Position numbers and translations under genes: made by a program
Assembly: GCF_000374425.1 (NCBI RefSeq)
Contig: NZ_KB894371.1
Location: forward strand, 1-64,000
Direction: 5' to 3'
Source: Acinetobacter tjernbergiae DSM 14971 = CIP 107465
GTDB lineage: Bacteria > Pseudomonadota > Gammaproteobacteria > Pseudomonadales > Moraxellaceae
DNA length: 64,000 nt
Notes under the pieces: model-generated
What the model was told of the DNA's origin: nothing
The model's input: the letters and a program-made list of their open reading frames with translations, nothing else
Databases searched by the model: none
Shown: one piece after another, positions 56,895-64,000 of the stretch
Layout: the number at the start of each line of letters is the position of its first letter
Position numbering within the stretch: the first letter of the stretch is position 1

Positions 56895-57068
56895 GTATTT
56901 GAACCTATGAACAGCTTATAAATTGAAGAATGATAAAACTATAGCAGAGTCTTTATCTCGATCGCCTTTTCTCAAAATAAGTCTAACAATCTTTTTTATT
57001 TTCTAGCGCAAACTCACCTACAATAGGCACATTTTTATCATCCAACGATTTCGCATAAAAGGCTGTTC

Positions 57069-58151
57069 ATGAAGCATTTTCGTTTTTCAATATTTTTTAC
57101 GGTAGTGTGTTTGGCACTATCTGCCTACTGGGGCTATACGCATGGTCCTGAAGCAGGCGTAGCGACGATGCTTAAAGCATTGACAATTACTGCGATTTTA
57201 GCAGTGATGGAGGTATCACTTTCTTTTGATAATGCTGTTGTCAACGCATCAGTACTACGTGGTTGGGATCATTTCTGGAAAATGATTTTCTTAACGGTGG
57301 GTATTCTGATTGCCGTATTTGGTATGCGTTTGATTTTTCCTGTGGTCATCGTTGCAGTTACAGCAGATATGGGGATGGTCGAAGTCGCTAAAATGGCATT
57401 GAACGATCCAAAGAGCTATTCAGAACGCTTAATGGCACATCATGCTGAAATTTCAGCATTTGGTGGCACATTCTTATTATTGGTGTTCTTAAATTTCTTC
57501 TTCGATGATGGTAAAGAAACGCATTGGTTTAAGTGGTTAGAAGCAAAATTGGCAAATTTAGCCAGTGTACCAGCGATGTCAGTTTTTCTTGCCTTGATTG
57601 CCATGATTATTATGGCAGCTAATGTTGAAGAATCTATTCGCTTAGCGGTGACGATGGCAGGTATTTGGGGCATTGTGGTCTATATTGGCGTGCAAGTTCT
57701 CAGTCACTTATTGGGTGGTGAGCCAGAGATTGATGAAAATGGTAATGCCGTTACTCATGATGCAAGTGGTGCGGCTTCAGGTGTCGTGAAAGCTGGATTT
57801 GGTGGTTTCTTATATCTTGAAGTTCTTGATGCCTCTTTCAGTTTTGATGGTGTGATTGGTGCATTCGCAATTACCAGTGATGTTGTCATCATTATGTTAG
57901 GTCTTGCGATTGGTGCGATGTTTGTCCGTTCAATGACAATTTATTTGGTTGAGAAAGGGACTTTGGATGCCTATGTTTTCTTGGAACATGGCGCACATTA
58001 TGCCATTGGTGCTTTGGCATTCATTATGATCGCAAGTGGTACGGGTTTACATGTACCAGAGGTTGTAACGGGGCTAATCGGTGTTGCATTTATCGTTTGG
58101 GCGGTGGTTTCTTCAATCCAATATAGCAAGCGCGAACAGCAAACCTCTTAA
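57069..58151 (+). CDS. DUF475 integral membrane protein (TerC-like)
   Basis: This 360-residue membrane protein has about nine helices. It has the paired acidic motifs of the TerC/DUF475 group: VMEVSLSFDNAVVNASVL (about 47-64) and YLEVLDASFSFDGVIGAFAI (about 253-272). Those Asp/Asn/Glu residues sit within membrane helices and suggest a divalent metal ion path. TerC-like proteins are linked to tellurite or manganese handling; the substrate is not shown here. It is monocistronic with a strong terminator. Confidence 0.88.
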   Translation: MKHFRFSIFFTVVCLALSAYWGYTHGPEAGVATMLKALTITAILAVMEVSLSFDNAVVNASVLRGWDHFWKMIFLTVGILIAVFGMRLIFPVVIVAVTADMGMVEVAKMALNDPKSYSERLMAHHAEISAFGGTFLLLVFLNFFFDDGKETHWFKWLEAKLANLASVPAMSVFLALIAMIIMAANVEESIRLAVTMAGIWGIVVYIGVQVLSHLLGGEPEIDENGNAVTHDASGAASGVVKAGFGGFLYLEVLDASFSFDGVIGAFAITSDVVIIMLGLAIGAMFVRSMTIYLVEKGTLDAYVFLEHGAHYAIGALAFIMIASGTGLHVPEVVTGLIGVAFIVWAVVSSIQYSKREQQTS

Positions 58152-58182
58152 GCTTATTTTCAGTTAATGAGCGTATTTTTAG

Positions 58183-58213
58183 TAAAGGAGCGAAATCGCT
58201 CCTTTATTTTTTC
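58183..58213 (+). terminator. intrinsic terminator after the DUF475 gene
   Basis: TAAAGGAGCG and CGCTCCTTTA form a perfect 10-bp stem around AAAT, followed by a T-run. Confidence 0.9.
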
Positions 58214-58304
58214 TCCTAAAGATTGTGTTTTTCATAATCTACTTACAACCTTGTTAAGCGAATCGCTTATAATTCGCTAAGCCAGTTATAGTGTCTTATC
58301 AATA

Positions 58305-59666
58305 ATGAATGCTTTAGAACGCCGTTCAACCTTTGCCTTAAGTAGCATTTTTGCCTTACGCATGTTGGGCTTGTTCATGATTATTCCTGTATTTTCTGTT
58401 GCAGGACAGTCATATCAATACGCCACACCTGCCTTAATCGGGCTAGCGGTTGGGGTCTATGGTTTAACTCAAGCCATTTTACAAATTCCATTTAGCCTTT
58501 TAGCTGATCGCTTTAGTCGTAAGCCGCTCGTTGTGCTAGGTTTACTCTTATTTGCCTTAGGCGGTGCAATCGCGGGCTTGTCTGACACGATTTATGGTGT
58601 GATTATTGGGCGAGCAATTGCAGGCGCAGGTGCGGTTTCAGCTGTGGTGATGGCATTGCTTGCCGATGTAACACGTGAAGAGCAGCGTACCAAAGCTATG
58701 GCTGTGATGGGGATGAGTATTGGCTTATCTTTTGTAGTGGCATTCAGTTTAGGGCCATGGCTCACCAGTTTGGTTGGTATTTCTGGTTTATTTTTTGTCA
58801 CAACAATTATGGGCTTAGCTGCAATTTTAATGTTGTTACTGGTGCCTAAAGTCACTCGACATCATCGGAATTACCAACAAGGCTATGTATTGCAGCTGAA
58901 ACAAGTCATTCAAATGGGTGATCTGAACCGATTGCACGTTTCCGTTTTTGCACTACATTTATTACTGACAGCGATGTTTATTTATATTCCTTCTCAGTTG
59001 ATCGAATATGCCCAAATTCCTTTGGCAAAACATGGTCTCATCTACTTACCATTATTGGTTCTTAGTCTATTTTTTGCCTTTCCAAGCATTATCATTGCTG
59101 AAAAATATCGCAAGATGCGTGGTATTTTCTTATCTGCGATTGCAGGCATTATTATTGGATTGCTGCTGCTAATTTTTGGATATGAATCTAAATATGTATT
59201 GCTTGCAGGATTAGGTATTTTCTTTATCGCATTTAATGTGATGGAAGCGTTATTACCTTCTTGGTTATCAAAAGTTGCACCAATTCAATCTAAAGCCACC
59301 GCAATGGGTATCAATGCCAGTAGCCAGTTCTTGGGGGCTTTTTTTGGGGGGACTTTGGGTGGACAGCTTTTGATGTTACAGAATACTGCACTTGGGTGGA
59401 GCGTACTCTCTGGGATTGCTATACTGTGGTTGCTCGTGAGTTTTGGCTTGGCCCAACCAAGATATTTGTCTTCAATTGTGTTGCCTTTACCTCAAATGGC
59501 ACAAACAGATGAATGGACTTCAAAACTATTGGCAATTCGTGGTATTGAAGAAGTCGTGGTGATGCCCGAACAACAAGTTGCTTATATTAAAGTCGATAAA
59601 CAGCGGATAGATGATGCTGGGCGACAAGATTTAACGCACTTGATTGGCAAAGAGGTAGCCATTTAA
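58305..59666 (+). CDS. yajR: MFS transporter, YajR type with C-terminal YAM domain
   Basis: This 453-residue inner-membrane transporter has 12 predicted helices. Motif A is between helices 2 and 3 (LADRFSRKPLVVLGLLLFALGG). After the last helix, a soluble tail (about 390-453, EWTSKLLAIRGIEEVVVMPEQQVAYIKVD) has the ferredoxin-like beta-alpha-beta pattern of the YAM domain of E. coli YajR. The length matches YajR closely. The substrate of YajR is unknown. It lies 51 bases before ssb. Confidence 0.88.
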   Translation: MNALERRSTFALSSIFALRMLGLFMIIPVFSVAGQSYQYATPALIGLAVGVYGLTQAILQIPFSLLADRFSRKPLVVLGLLLFALGGAIAGLSDTIYGVIIGRAIAGAGAVSAVVMALLADVTREEQRTKAMAVMGMSIGLSFVVAFSLGPWLTSLVGISGLFFVTTIMGLAAILMLLLVPKVTRHHRNYQQGYVLQLKQVIQMGDLNRLHVSVFALHLLLTAMFIYIPSQLIEYAQIPLAKHGLIYLPLLVLSLFFAFPSIIIAEKYRKMRGIFLSAIAGIIIGLLLLIFGYESKYVLLAGLGIFFIAFNVMEALLPSWLSKVAPIQSKATAMGINASSQFLGAFFGGTLGGQLLMLQNTALGWSVLSGIAILWLLVSFGLAQPRYLSSIVLPLPQMAQTDEWTSKLLAIRGIEEVVVMPEQQVAYIKVDKQRIDDAGRQDLTHLIGKEVAI

Positions 59667-59717
59667 GTATAACTCTTATAAAGTAAAACATAGAAATACA
59701 TAGGATGAAGACAGCTA

Positions 59718-60314
59718 ATGCGTGGTGTGAATAAAGTTATTTTAGTCGGTACTTTGGGTAAAGATCCTGAAACAAAAACCTTTCCAAATGGTGGATCATT
59801 GACTCAATTCTCGATTGCGACAAGTGAATCGTGGACAGATAAAAATACAGGTGAACGAAAAGAACAAACAGAATGGCATCGTATTGTATTACACAACCGT
59901 TTAGGTGAAATTGCTCAGCAATATTTGCGTAAGGGCTCAAAGGTGTATATCGAGGGTTCATTGCGTACACGTCAATGGACAGACCAAAATGGTCAGGAAC
60001 GTTACAGCACTGAAATTCGTGGTGATCAAATGCAAATGCTTGATTCACGTCAACAAGGTGAGCAGAGCGGTGGCGACTTTAACCAACCACGTTTTAATAA
60101 CAACAATAATAACCAAGGTGGCGGTTATCAAAATACGGGTTATAACAATAACAACAACCAAAATGGCTATGGTCAAGGCGGTGGCTTTGGTGGTGGAAAC
60201 CAAGGTAATTACGCAGGAAATCCTCAAGCAGGTAATGGCTTTAATACGCCAAAAGCTGCACCGCAACCTACTGCGTCAGCACCAGCCGATTTAGATGATG
60301 ATTTACCGTTCTAG
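59718..60314 (+). CDS. ssb: single-stranded DNA-binding protein
   Basis: This 198-residue SSB has an N-terminal OB fold (about 1-110: [49 protein letters not shown]). A flexible linker rich in Gln, Gly and Asn (about 115-175) follows, with the acidic tip DLDDDLPF that docks partner proteins. The linker is coded by repetitive GGT/AAC-rich sequence. The start is at ATG 59718. A terminator follows at 60335. Confidence 0.98.
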   Translation: MRGVNKVILVGTLGKDPETKTFPNGGSLTQFSIATSESWTDKNTGERKEQTEWHRIVLHNRLGEIAQQYLRKGSKVYIEGSLRTRQWTDQNGQERYSTEIRGDQMQMLDSRQQGEQSGGDFNQPRFNNNNNNQGGGYQNTGYNNNNNQNGYGQGGGFGGGNQGNYAGNPQAGNGFNTPKAAPQPTASAPADLDDDLPF

Positions 60315-60334
60315 ATCATATATCTAGTCACACG

Positions 60335-60367
60335 AAAGGCATAAACTCAGTTTATGCCTTTTTTTAT
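60335..60367 (+). terminator. intrinsic terminator after ssb
   Basis: AAAGGCATAAA and TTTATGCCTTT pair around CTCAG, followed by a T-run. It could also end the convergent LysR-type gene, less efficiently. Confidence 0.88.
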
Positions 60368-60413
60368 TGTTTATGTGCTCAATAAATTGTGAAATAACGT
60401 TCTTATTTCTGTA

Positions 60414-61340
60414 TTACAAAGTGTAACCACTGTCAGTTTTTGCCAATTCACGTAGACCCTCGATCAAGGTTTCGATGAGTTTTTCAACCACCAAGCGTTG
60501 CCCTTTACGAGAAGCATAAACGAGTTGTACTGTGCCACGATTCGACTTCCATTCAGGCAAAATATGAATGAGTTTACCTTTCTCGATATCTGATTGAACG
60601 GTTAAATAAGGCAAGTCTGCGATACCTAAGCCATCACTCACCGCATAATAGACACCAGCTAAATCATTACTTCGAATTCTCGGTGAATAGGCAACATCAA
60701 CAGTTTCATCATGATTTATATTGCATAAATGCCAATGATATTGGTTTTTTTGGATGCCTAAAGCCACACTAGGATAGGAGTGCAATTCTGAATAATGTTC
60801 AATTCGACTGTTTTGCAATAATTCAGGAGCCGCAACAAGACAATGCTCTGTCCGAATAACATCACGGACAATCAGGCTAGAGTCTTGATTGGGTTCGAAG
60901 CTGGTTCTGATTGCAATATCAATATCATCATGTAGTACATCAACTCGACGGCTCGTGAGTTCTAGAGCGATTTCAACTTTAGGGTAGTTTTTTAAGAACT
61001 GACTGAGTAACTGACGAACCTGAAAGTGCATCATTAACGGTGGACAACTTATTTTAACCAGACCTTGTGGTTCACTTTTTTGTTTTAATAAAACATTTTC
61101 AGCACATTCAACTTGAGCAATCACTTTACAACATTCTTCGTAAAATTCTTGTCCTAATTCGGTCACTTTAAAATGACGTGTTGTTCGTTGAATGAGATTG
61201 AGATTAAACTTTGTTTCAAGGTCAATAATACGACGGCTCAGTTTAGATTTACTGATATTTTCAGCTTCACTGGCAGCACTAAAACCGCCGTGTTTAACCA
61301 CGAGATAGAAATAATGAAAATCATCAAATGAATTAATCAA
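60414..61340 (-). CDS. LysR-family transcriptional regulator
   Basis: The protein has an N-terminal winged helix (FDDFHYFYLVVKHGGFSAASEAENISKSKLSRRI, a typical LysR domain) and a C-terminal co-inducer domain. The open frame extends to GTG 61436, but the extra 32 residues are not LysR-like and have no ribosome-binding site. Starting at TTG 61340 gives 308 residues, the usual size; neither start is certain. It is divergent from the pirin gene, its likely target. Confidence 0.85.
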   Translation of the reverse strand: MINSFDDFHYFYLVVKHGGFSAASEAENISKSKLSRRIIDLETKFNLNLIQRTTRHFKVTELGQEFYEECCKVIAQVECAENVLLKQKSEPQGLVKISCPPLMMHFQVRQLLSQFLKNYPKVEIALELTSRRVDVLHDDIDIAIRTSFEPNQDSSLIVRDVIRTEHCLVAAPELLQNSRIEHYSELHSYPSVALGIQKNQYHWHLCNINHDETVDVAYSPRIRSNDLAGVYYAVSDGLGIADLPYLTVQSDIEKGKLIHILPEWKSNRGTVQLVYASRKGQRLVVEKLIETLIEGLRELAKTDSGYTL

Positions 61341-61721
61341 GGTGGGTCGAGTCCTATCACTATGCAAGATTAGAATAGCATTAACGCTCCTAATCTGTAG
61401 ATGTGGTTTATCTTTTCGAGGTATTTTGAACCGCACTGTTCATCAAGTTACGATAAGCAGGAGTGTTCTTGATCATGACGTCGTTTGGAGTGTTGTTTTA
61501 AATGATGCTAATCAAAATATTCAGATGTCAGAAGTACAAAAGATGAGATGAACAATATTGAAAATAGGATGATGAATGAAAATATGAATTTTAAATACCT
61601 ATAAAAAGATAAATTGTCCTATTTATAGAATAATGTGTTGCCAATCCATCTCTATAAGCTTTAATCACTGAAGCGTAAAATGAATCTCAAGAAAAGAATT
61701 TCCTGAATAGGAGAAACTAAA
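61341..61721. other. intergenic region between LysR-type and pirin genes
   Basis: These 381 bases between divergent starts should hold both promoters and the LysR site. I saw no clear T-N11-A palindrome. A ribosome-binding site (AGGAGAAAC) precedes the pirin ATG. Confidence 0.5.
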
Positions 61722-62582
61722 ATGAAGAAAATTCTTGGGATCTATCAAAATAAACATATGCATTGGGTGGGTGATGGTTTCCCAGTGTACAACTTGTTTT
61801 CCTATGATCGTTTGGGACAAATGATCAGCCCATTTCTACTGCTAGATTATGCTGCACCTTACCGCTTTGAGCCGACTACTGCTCAACAAGGGGTGGGTAC
61901 ACATCCGCATCGCGGTTTTGAGACAGTCACGATTGCTTATCAGGGCGAAGTGACACATCAAGATTCAAGTGGCGGCGGTGGCACAATTAAAGCAGGTGAT
62001 GTGCAATGGATGACGGCTGGAGGTGGAGTCCTACACCAAGAATTTCATTCTCCTGAGTTTGCGCATCAAGGTGGTTTGTTTGAAATGGTACAATTATGGG
62101 TGAATTTGCCTGCACATTCAAAGATGACTCCAGCAAAATACCAAGCCATTGAAGCCGCTCAAATTCAAAGCATCAGCTTAGATGATGTTGGTAGTGAGTT
62201 ACGTGTCATCGCAGGGCAATACCAAGAGAGAGCGGGCGCAGCAACCACGTTTAGCCCTGTCAATGTTTGGGATGGTAAAATTGTGGCAGGTCAAGCACAC
62301 ACGTTTTATGTGACCGAAGGACATACCACATTGTTGGTGGTACTTTCTGGTGAGGTGATTTTAAATGATGCTCAACACATTGAAGCACCAAGCTTGGTTG
62401 TACTGAGCCGTGAAGAAATTGATTTTACGATCAAGGCTGAGCAAGACAGTAAATTCTTGATTTTAACGGGTCAACCTTTGAATGAACCGATTGAAGGTTA
62501 TGGACCATTTGTTATGAATAGCAAAGCTGAGATTACAGACGCGATCAATGATTTCAATCATGGCAAATTTGGCAGCATGTAA
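61722..62582 (+). CDS. pirin family bicupin protein
   Basis: This 286-residue bicupin has the metal-binding motif in its N-terminal cupin: GVGTHPHRGFETVTIAYQGEV (His residues about 61, 63) with LHQEFHSPE (His about 105, Glu about 107). These match the four iron ligands of pirin. Bacterial pirins have quercetinase-like activity or modulate partners such as pyruvate dehydrogenase. The partner here is not known. Divergence from a LysR-type gene suggests induction by an aromatic or redox signal. Confidence 0.93.
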   Translation: MKKILGIYQNKHMHWVGDGFPVYNLFSYDRLGQMISPFLLLDYAAPYRFEPTTAQQGVGTHPHRGFETVTIAYQGEVTHQDSSGGGGTIKAGDVQWMTAGGGVLHQEFHSPEFAHQGGLFEMVQLWVNLPAHSKMTPAKYQAIEAAQIQSISLDDVGSELRVIAGQYQERAGAATTFSPVNVWDGKIVAGQAHTFYVTEGHTTLLVVLSGEVILNDAQHIEAPSLVVLSREEIDFTIKAEQDSKFLILTGQPLNEPIEGYGPFVMNSKAEITDAINDFNHGKFGSM

Positions 62583-62614
62583 AGCTCATTTTTCCCCTAT
62601 ATATAGACATATAA

Positions 62615-62650
62615 GAAAGCCCATAACTCCTTTAAAGTTATGGGCTTTCG
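62615..62650 (+). terminator. hairpin after the pirin gene (probable terminator)
   Basis: GAAAGCCCATAACT and AGTTATGGGCTTTC form a perfect 14-bp stem. The T-run lies within the stem, so termination strength is uncertain. Confidence 0.65.
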
Positions 62651-63006
62651 CTATAAGGCTCTCTATTGATTGTTTTAATATTAGGTCACTTATTATTGTG
62701 CAGTTTGTTACGTGACTCGATTCTGATTATTGTTTAATCACAATAGCGCTAAATTTCAGCTTTGCAAAGTCCTTGAGATCGTAAAAATGATGAAATAAAG
62801 AATGTTCTGTCTACTGTGCTTGAATAAGTGAATATTATCATTAAGTTAAGAGCAAAATAGAAAGCATGCTAAAATGTAACAAGAAATGACCTATGTTGCT
62901 AAGACAAAAGTCTAGCTTAAATGCAGAATCTGGTATTTTTTAATACCGTGTTTAAGTTAACTATCAGTCATAATCAAGAAAAATCATCAACTGATGGGAC
63001 ATAATT
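62651..63006. other. intergenic region before the FAD oxidoreductase
   Basis: About 356 AT-rich bases with no open frame. It presumably carries the promoter of the oxidoreductase gene; I saw no clear operator. Confidence 0.5.
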
Positions 63007-64000
63007 TTGGATATTGCAATAATCGGCAGTGGAATGGCGGGACTTGCCTCAGCCAGAATCCTACATGATGCAGGGCATAAAGTGACAATATTCGAAGCAC
63101 TCGCAGGGCGAGGCATGGATAGTCACAGTATTGACTTTGATGGTGGCATAATTGATGCGCCATTACGTGTGATGAATCCCAAGCTTTGGAAAAATACGCT
63201 AAGCCTAGCAAGTTACTTAGGCATAGAAACTTTTCCAGTACGCACATTTATGGCCTGTAGTTGGCTATTTGAAGATAAAACAGATACTTGGTTGACCACT
63301 TCTCGCAGCCGTATTGGTAATTTCCCAATTATTAATAACCGTAAAGGCATACAGCAATATGGTTGGCGTTTAGTCAAAGGCATGTTGCAATTAAAAACCG
63401 CCGTACATCAATTTTTCAAATCAGAGAATCAAGACATCACCTTAGCCGAATTCATGAATCAATATCATATTGAAGAAGTATTTTGGCATGGGACAGTAAT
63501 GCCTGTTCTTTATACGATTTGTACATGTCATCCAAAAACGATTGGTGAATGGCCAGCCAAGCCACTATTAGAATTTATTCGCCAACTCACAGAAGGTGAA
63601 GCCTTATTAAGAATGAAAGGTGGAACACCTGCTTTAGTAAATCGTTTAATTGAGGGTATTGCAATCCATAGTGGTTCACCTGTGCATAAAGTCGAGGAAC
63701 AAGGCGATAAAATTTTGGTAGAAAATGAGCAAGGCGAAAGCCAATTATTCGATCGAGTCGTGATCGCAACACCAACGCCAGTGATTGAAAATTTCTTGAA
63801 GCAACCACAATTTGCAGATGATCTTGCGCTATTGAAAAAGTTCCGTTTTGAACAGGGTGATTTGGTTATTCACACAGATCCAATCGTGATGCCGCAACGC
63901 CGTAAAGATTGGGCGGTATTAAGTTATATGATGGATCGGAATTTTAGTCGCCAGCAATTTACCGTGTGGATTAATTCGATCGAACCAAGCTTGGTTGGAA
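63007..64000 (+). CDS. FAD/NAD(P)-dependent oxidoreductase (amine-oxidase-like), cut by window edge
   Basis: The frame starts at TTG 63007 (no earlier in-frame start keeps the Rossmann motif) and stays open to the end of the window, 331 codons. The dinucleotide-binding motif is IIGSGMAGLASA (about 5-16), followed by VTIFEA, the acidic end of beta-2 that binds the FAD ribose. GGTPALVNRLIEGI and RVVIATPTPVIENFL are typical of the predicted NAD/FAD-binding proteins of the amine-oxidase/desaturase-like group. In related bacteria such genes often precede DUF1365 and cyclopropane-synthase-like genes, which would lie past the edge. Confidence 0.82.
   Translation, partial: MDIAIIGSGMAGLASARILHDAGHKVTIFEALAGRGMDSHSIDFDGGIIDAPLRVMNPKLWKNTLSLASYLGIETFPVRTFMACSWLFEDKTDTWLTTSRSRIGNFPIINNRKGIQQYGWRLVKGMLQLKTAVHQFFKSENQDITLAEFMNQYHIEEVFWHGTVMPVLYTICTCHPKTIGEWPAKPLLEFIRQLTEGEALLRMKGGTPALVNRLIEGIAIHSGSPVHKVEEQGDKILVENEQGESQLFDRVVIATPTPVIENFLKQPQFADDLALLKKFRFEQGDLVIHTDPIVMPQRRKDWAVLSYMMDRNFSRQQFTVWINSIEPSLVG

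Noticed and set aside
60060..60240. Low-complexity GGT/AAC-rich stretch
   Set aside because: It codes for the Gly/Asn/Gln linker of SSB and is not a separate element.

Overview
The window is an AT-rich chromosomal segment of a gammaproteobacterium of the genus Acinetobacter (Moraxellaceae). The strongest pointers are an Omp33-36-type porin at 45.8-46.8 kb, two further porins of the same NAPLAEAAF-containing family at 29.5-31.4 kb, division and pyruvate dehydrogenase proteins of Acinetobacter type, and a yybP-ykoY riboswitch driving a Gdt1-type protein. The species was not determined. Almost everything is ordinary core chromosome. I see no prophage, CRISPR array, tRNA, rRNA or plasmid gene. 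The only transposable element is the right end of an IS982-family element at the left edge.

Layout. 0-5.3 kb is the accessory part: an IS982 end that has rewritten the tail of a membrane acyltransferase, an SDR protein lacking the catalytic tyrosine, a GNAT acetyltransferase, then an OhrR-like regulator plus a DUF3565 protein divergent from a glutathione peroxidase across a palindromic operator. 5.5-15.4 kb is glutathione synthetase followed by the envelope and division cluster murG-murC-ddl-ftsQ-ftsA-ftsZ-lpxC, with dciA convergent to it. 15.4-29.5 kb holds an M23 peptidase, a DUF1566 protein, aceE-aceF, the Mn riboswitch with its exporter, a stand-alone diiron-type metallo-beta-lactamase-fold protein, guaB, and glmM-pdxH-recJ. 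29.5-32.9 kb has two tandem porins and prfB with its programmed frameshift. 33-37.8 kb has an ArsR-type regulator with twin operators next to an Old Yellow Enzyme, a membrane/SRPBCC protein, and waaA-rsmE. 37.7-45.7 kb has mscS, a DUF805 protein, acs, a cysteine hydrolase divergent from an Lrp-type regulator, sfnG-msuE for dimethylsulfone use, and an orphan LuxR-type response regulator.

45.8-64 kb holds the Omp33-36 porin, a 1.3-kb gene-poor AT-rich region with a stand-alone terminator, a membrane diguanylate cyclase, a divergent sigma-factor-like protein, uvrA, a NemR-like regulator with a quinone-oxidoreductase-like gene and a DUF1304 gene, tenA, a DUF475 (TerC-like) protein, yajR, ssb, a LysR regulator divergent from a pirin, and the start of an FAD-dependent oxidoreductase cut by the right edge.

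How the genes work together. Peroxide and electrophile defence recurs: OhrR/Gpx/GshB, ArsR/Old Yellow Enzyme, NemR-like/oxidoreductase, and pirin. Several small regulatory circuits can be read from palindromes lying between a regulator and its likely target. The least explained signals are the SDR with Phe in place of Tyr, the sigma-like protein, a long stem-loop upstream of guaB, the orphan terminator at 47.35 kb, and a TTGGTCGT motif shared by the acs upstream region and the 47-kb intergenic region. No large undescribed multi-gene system was evident.
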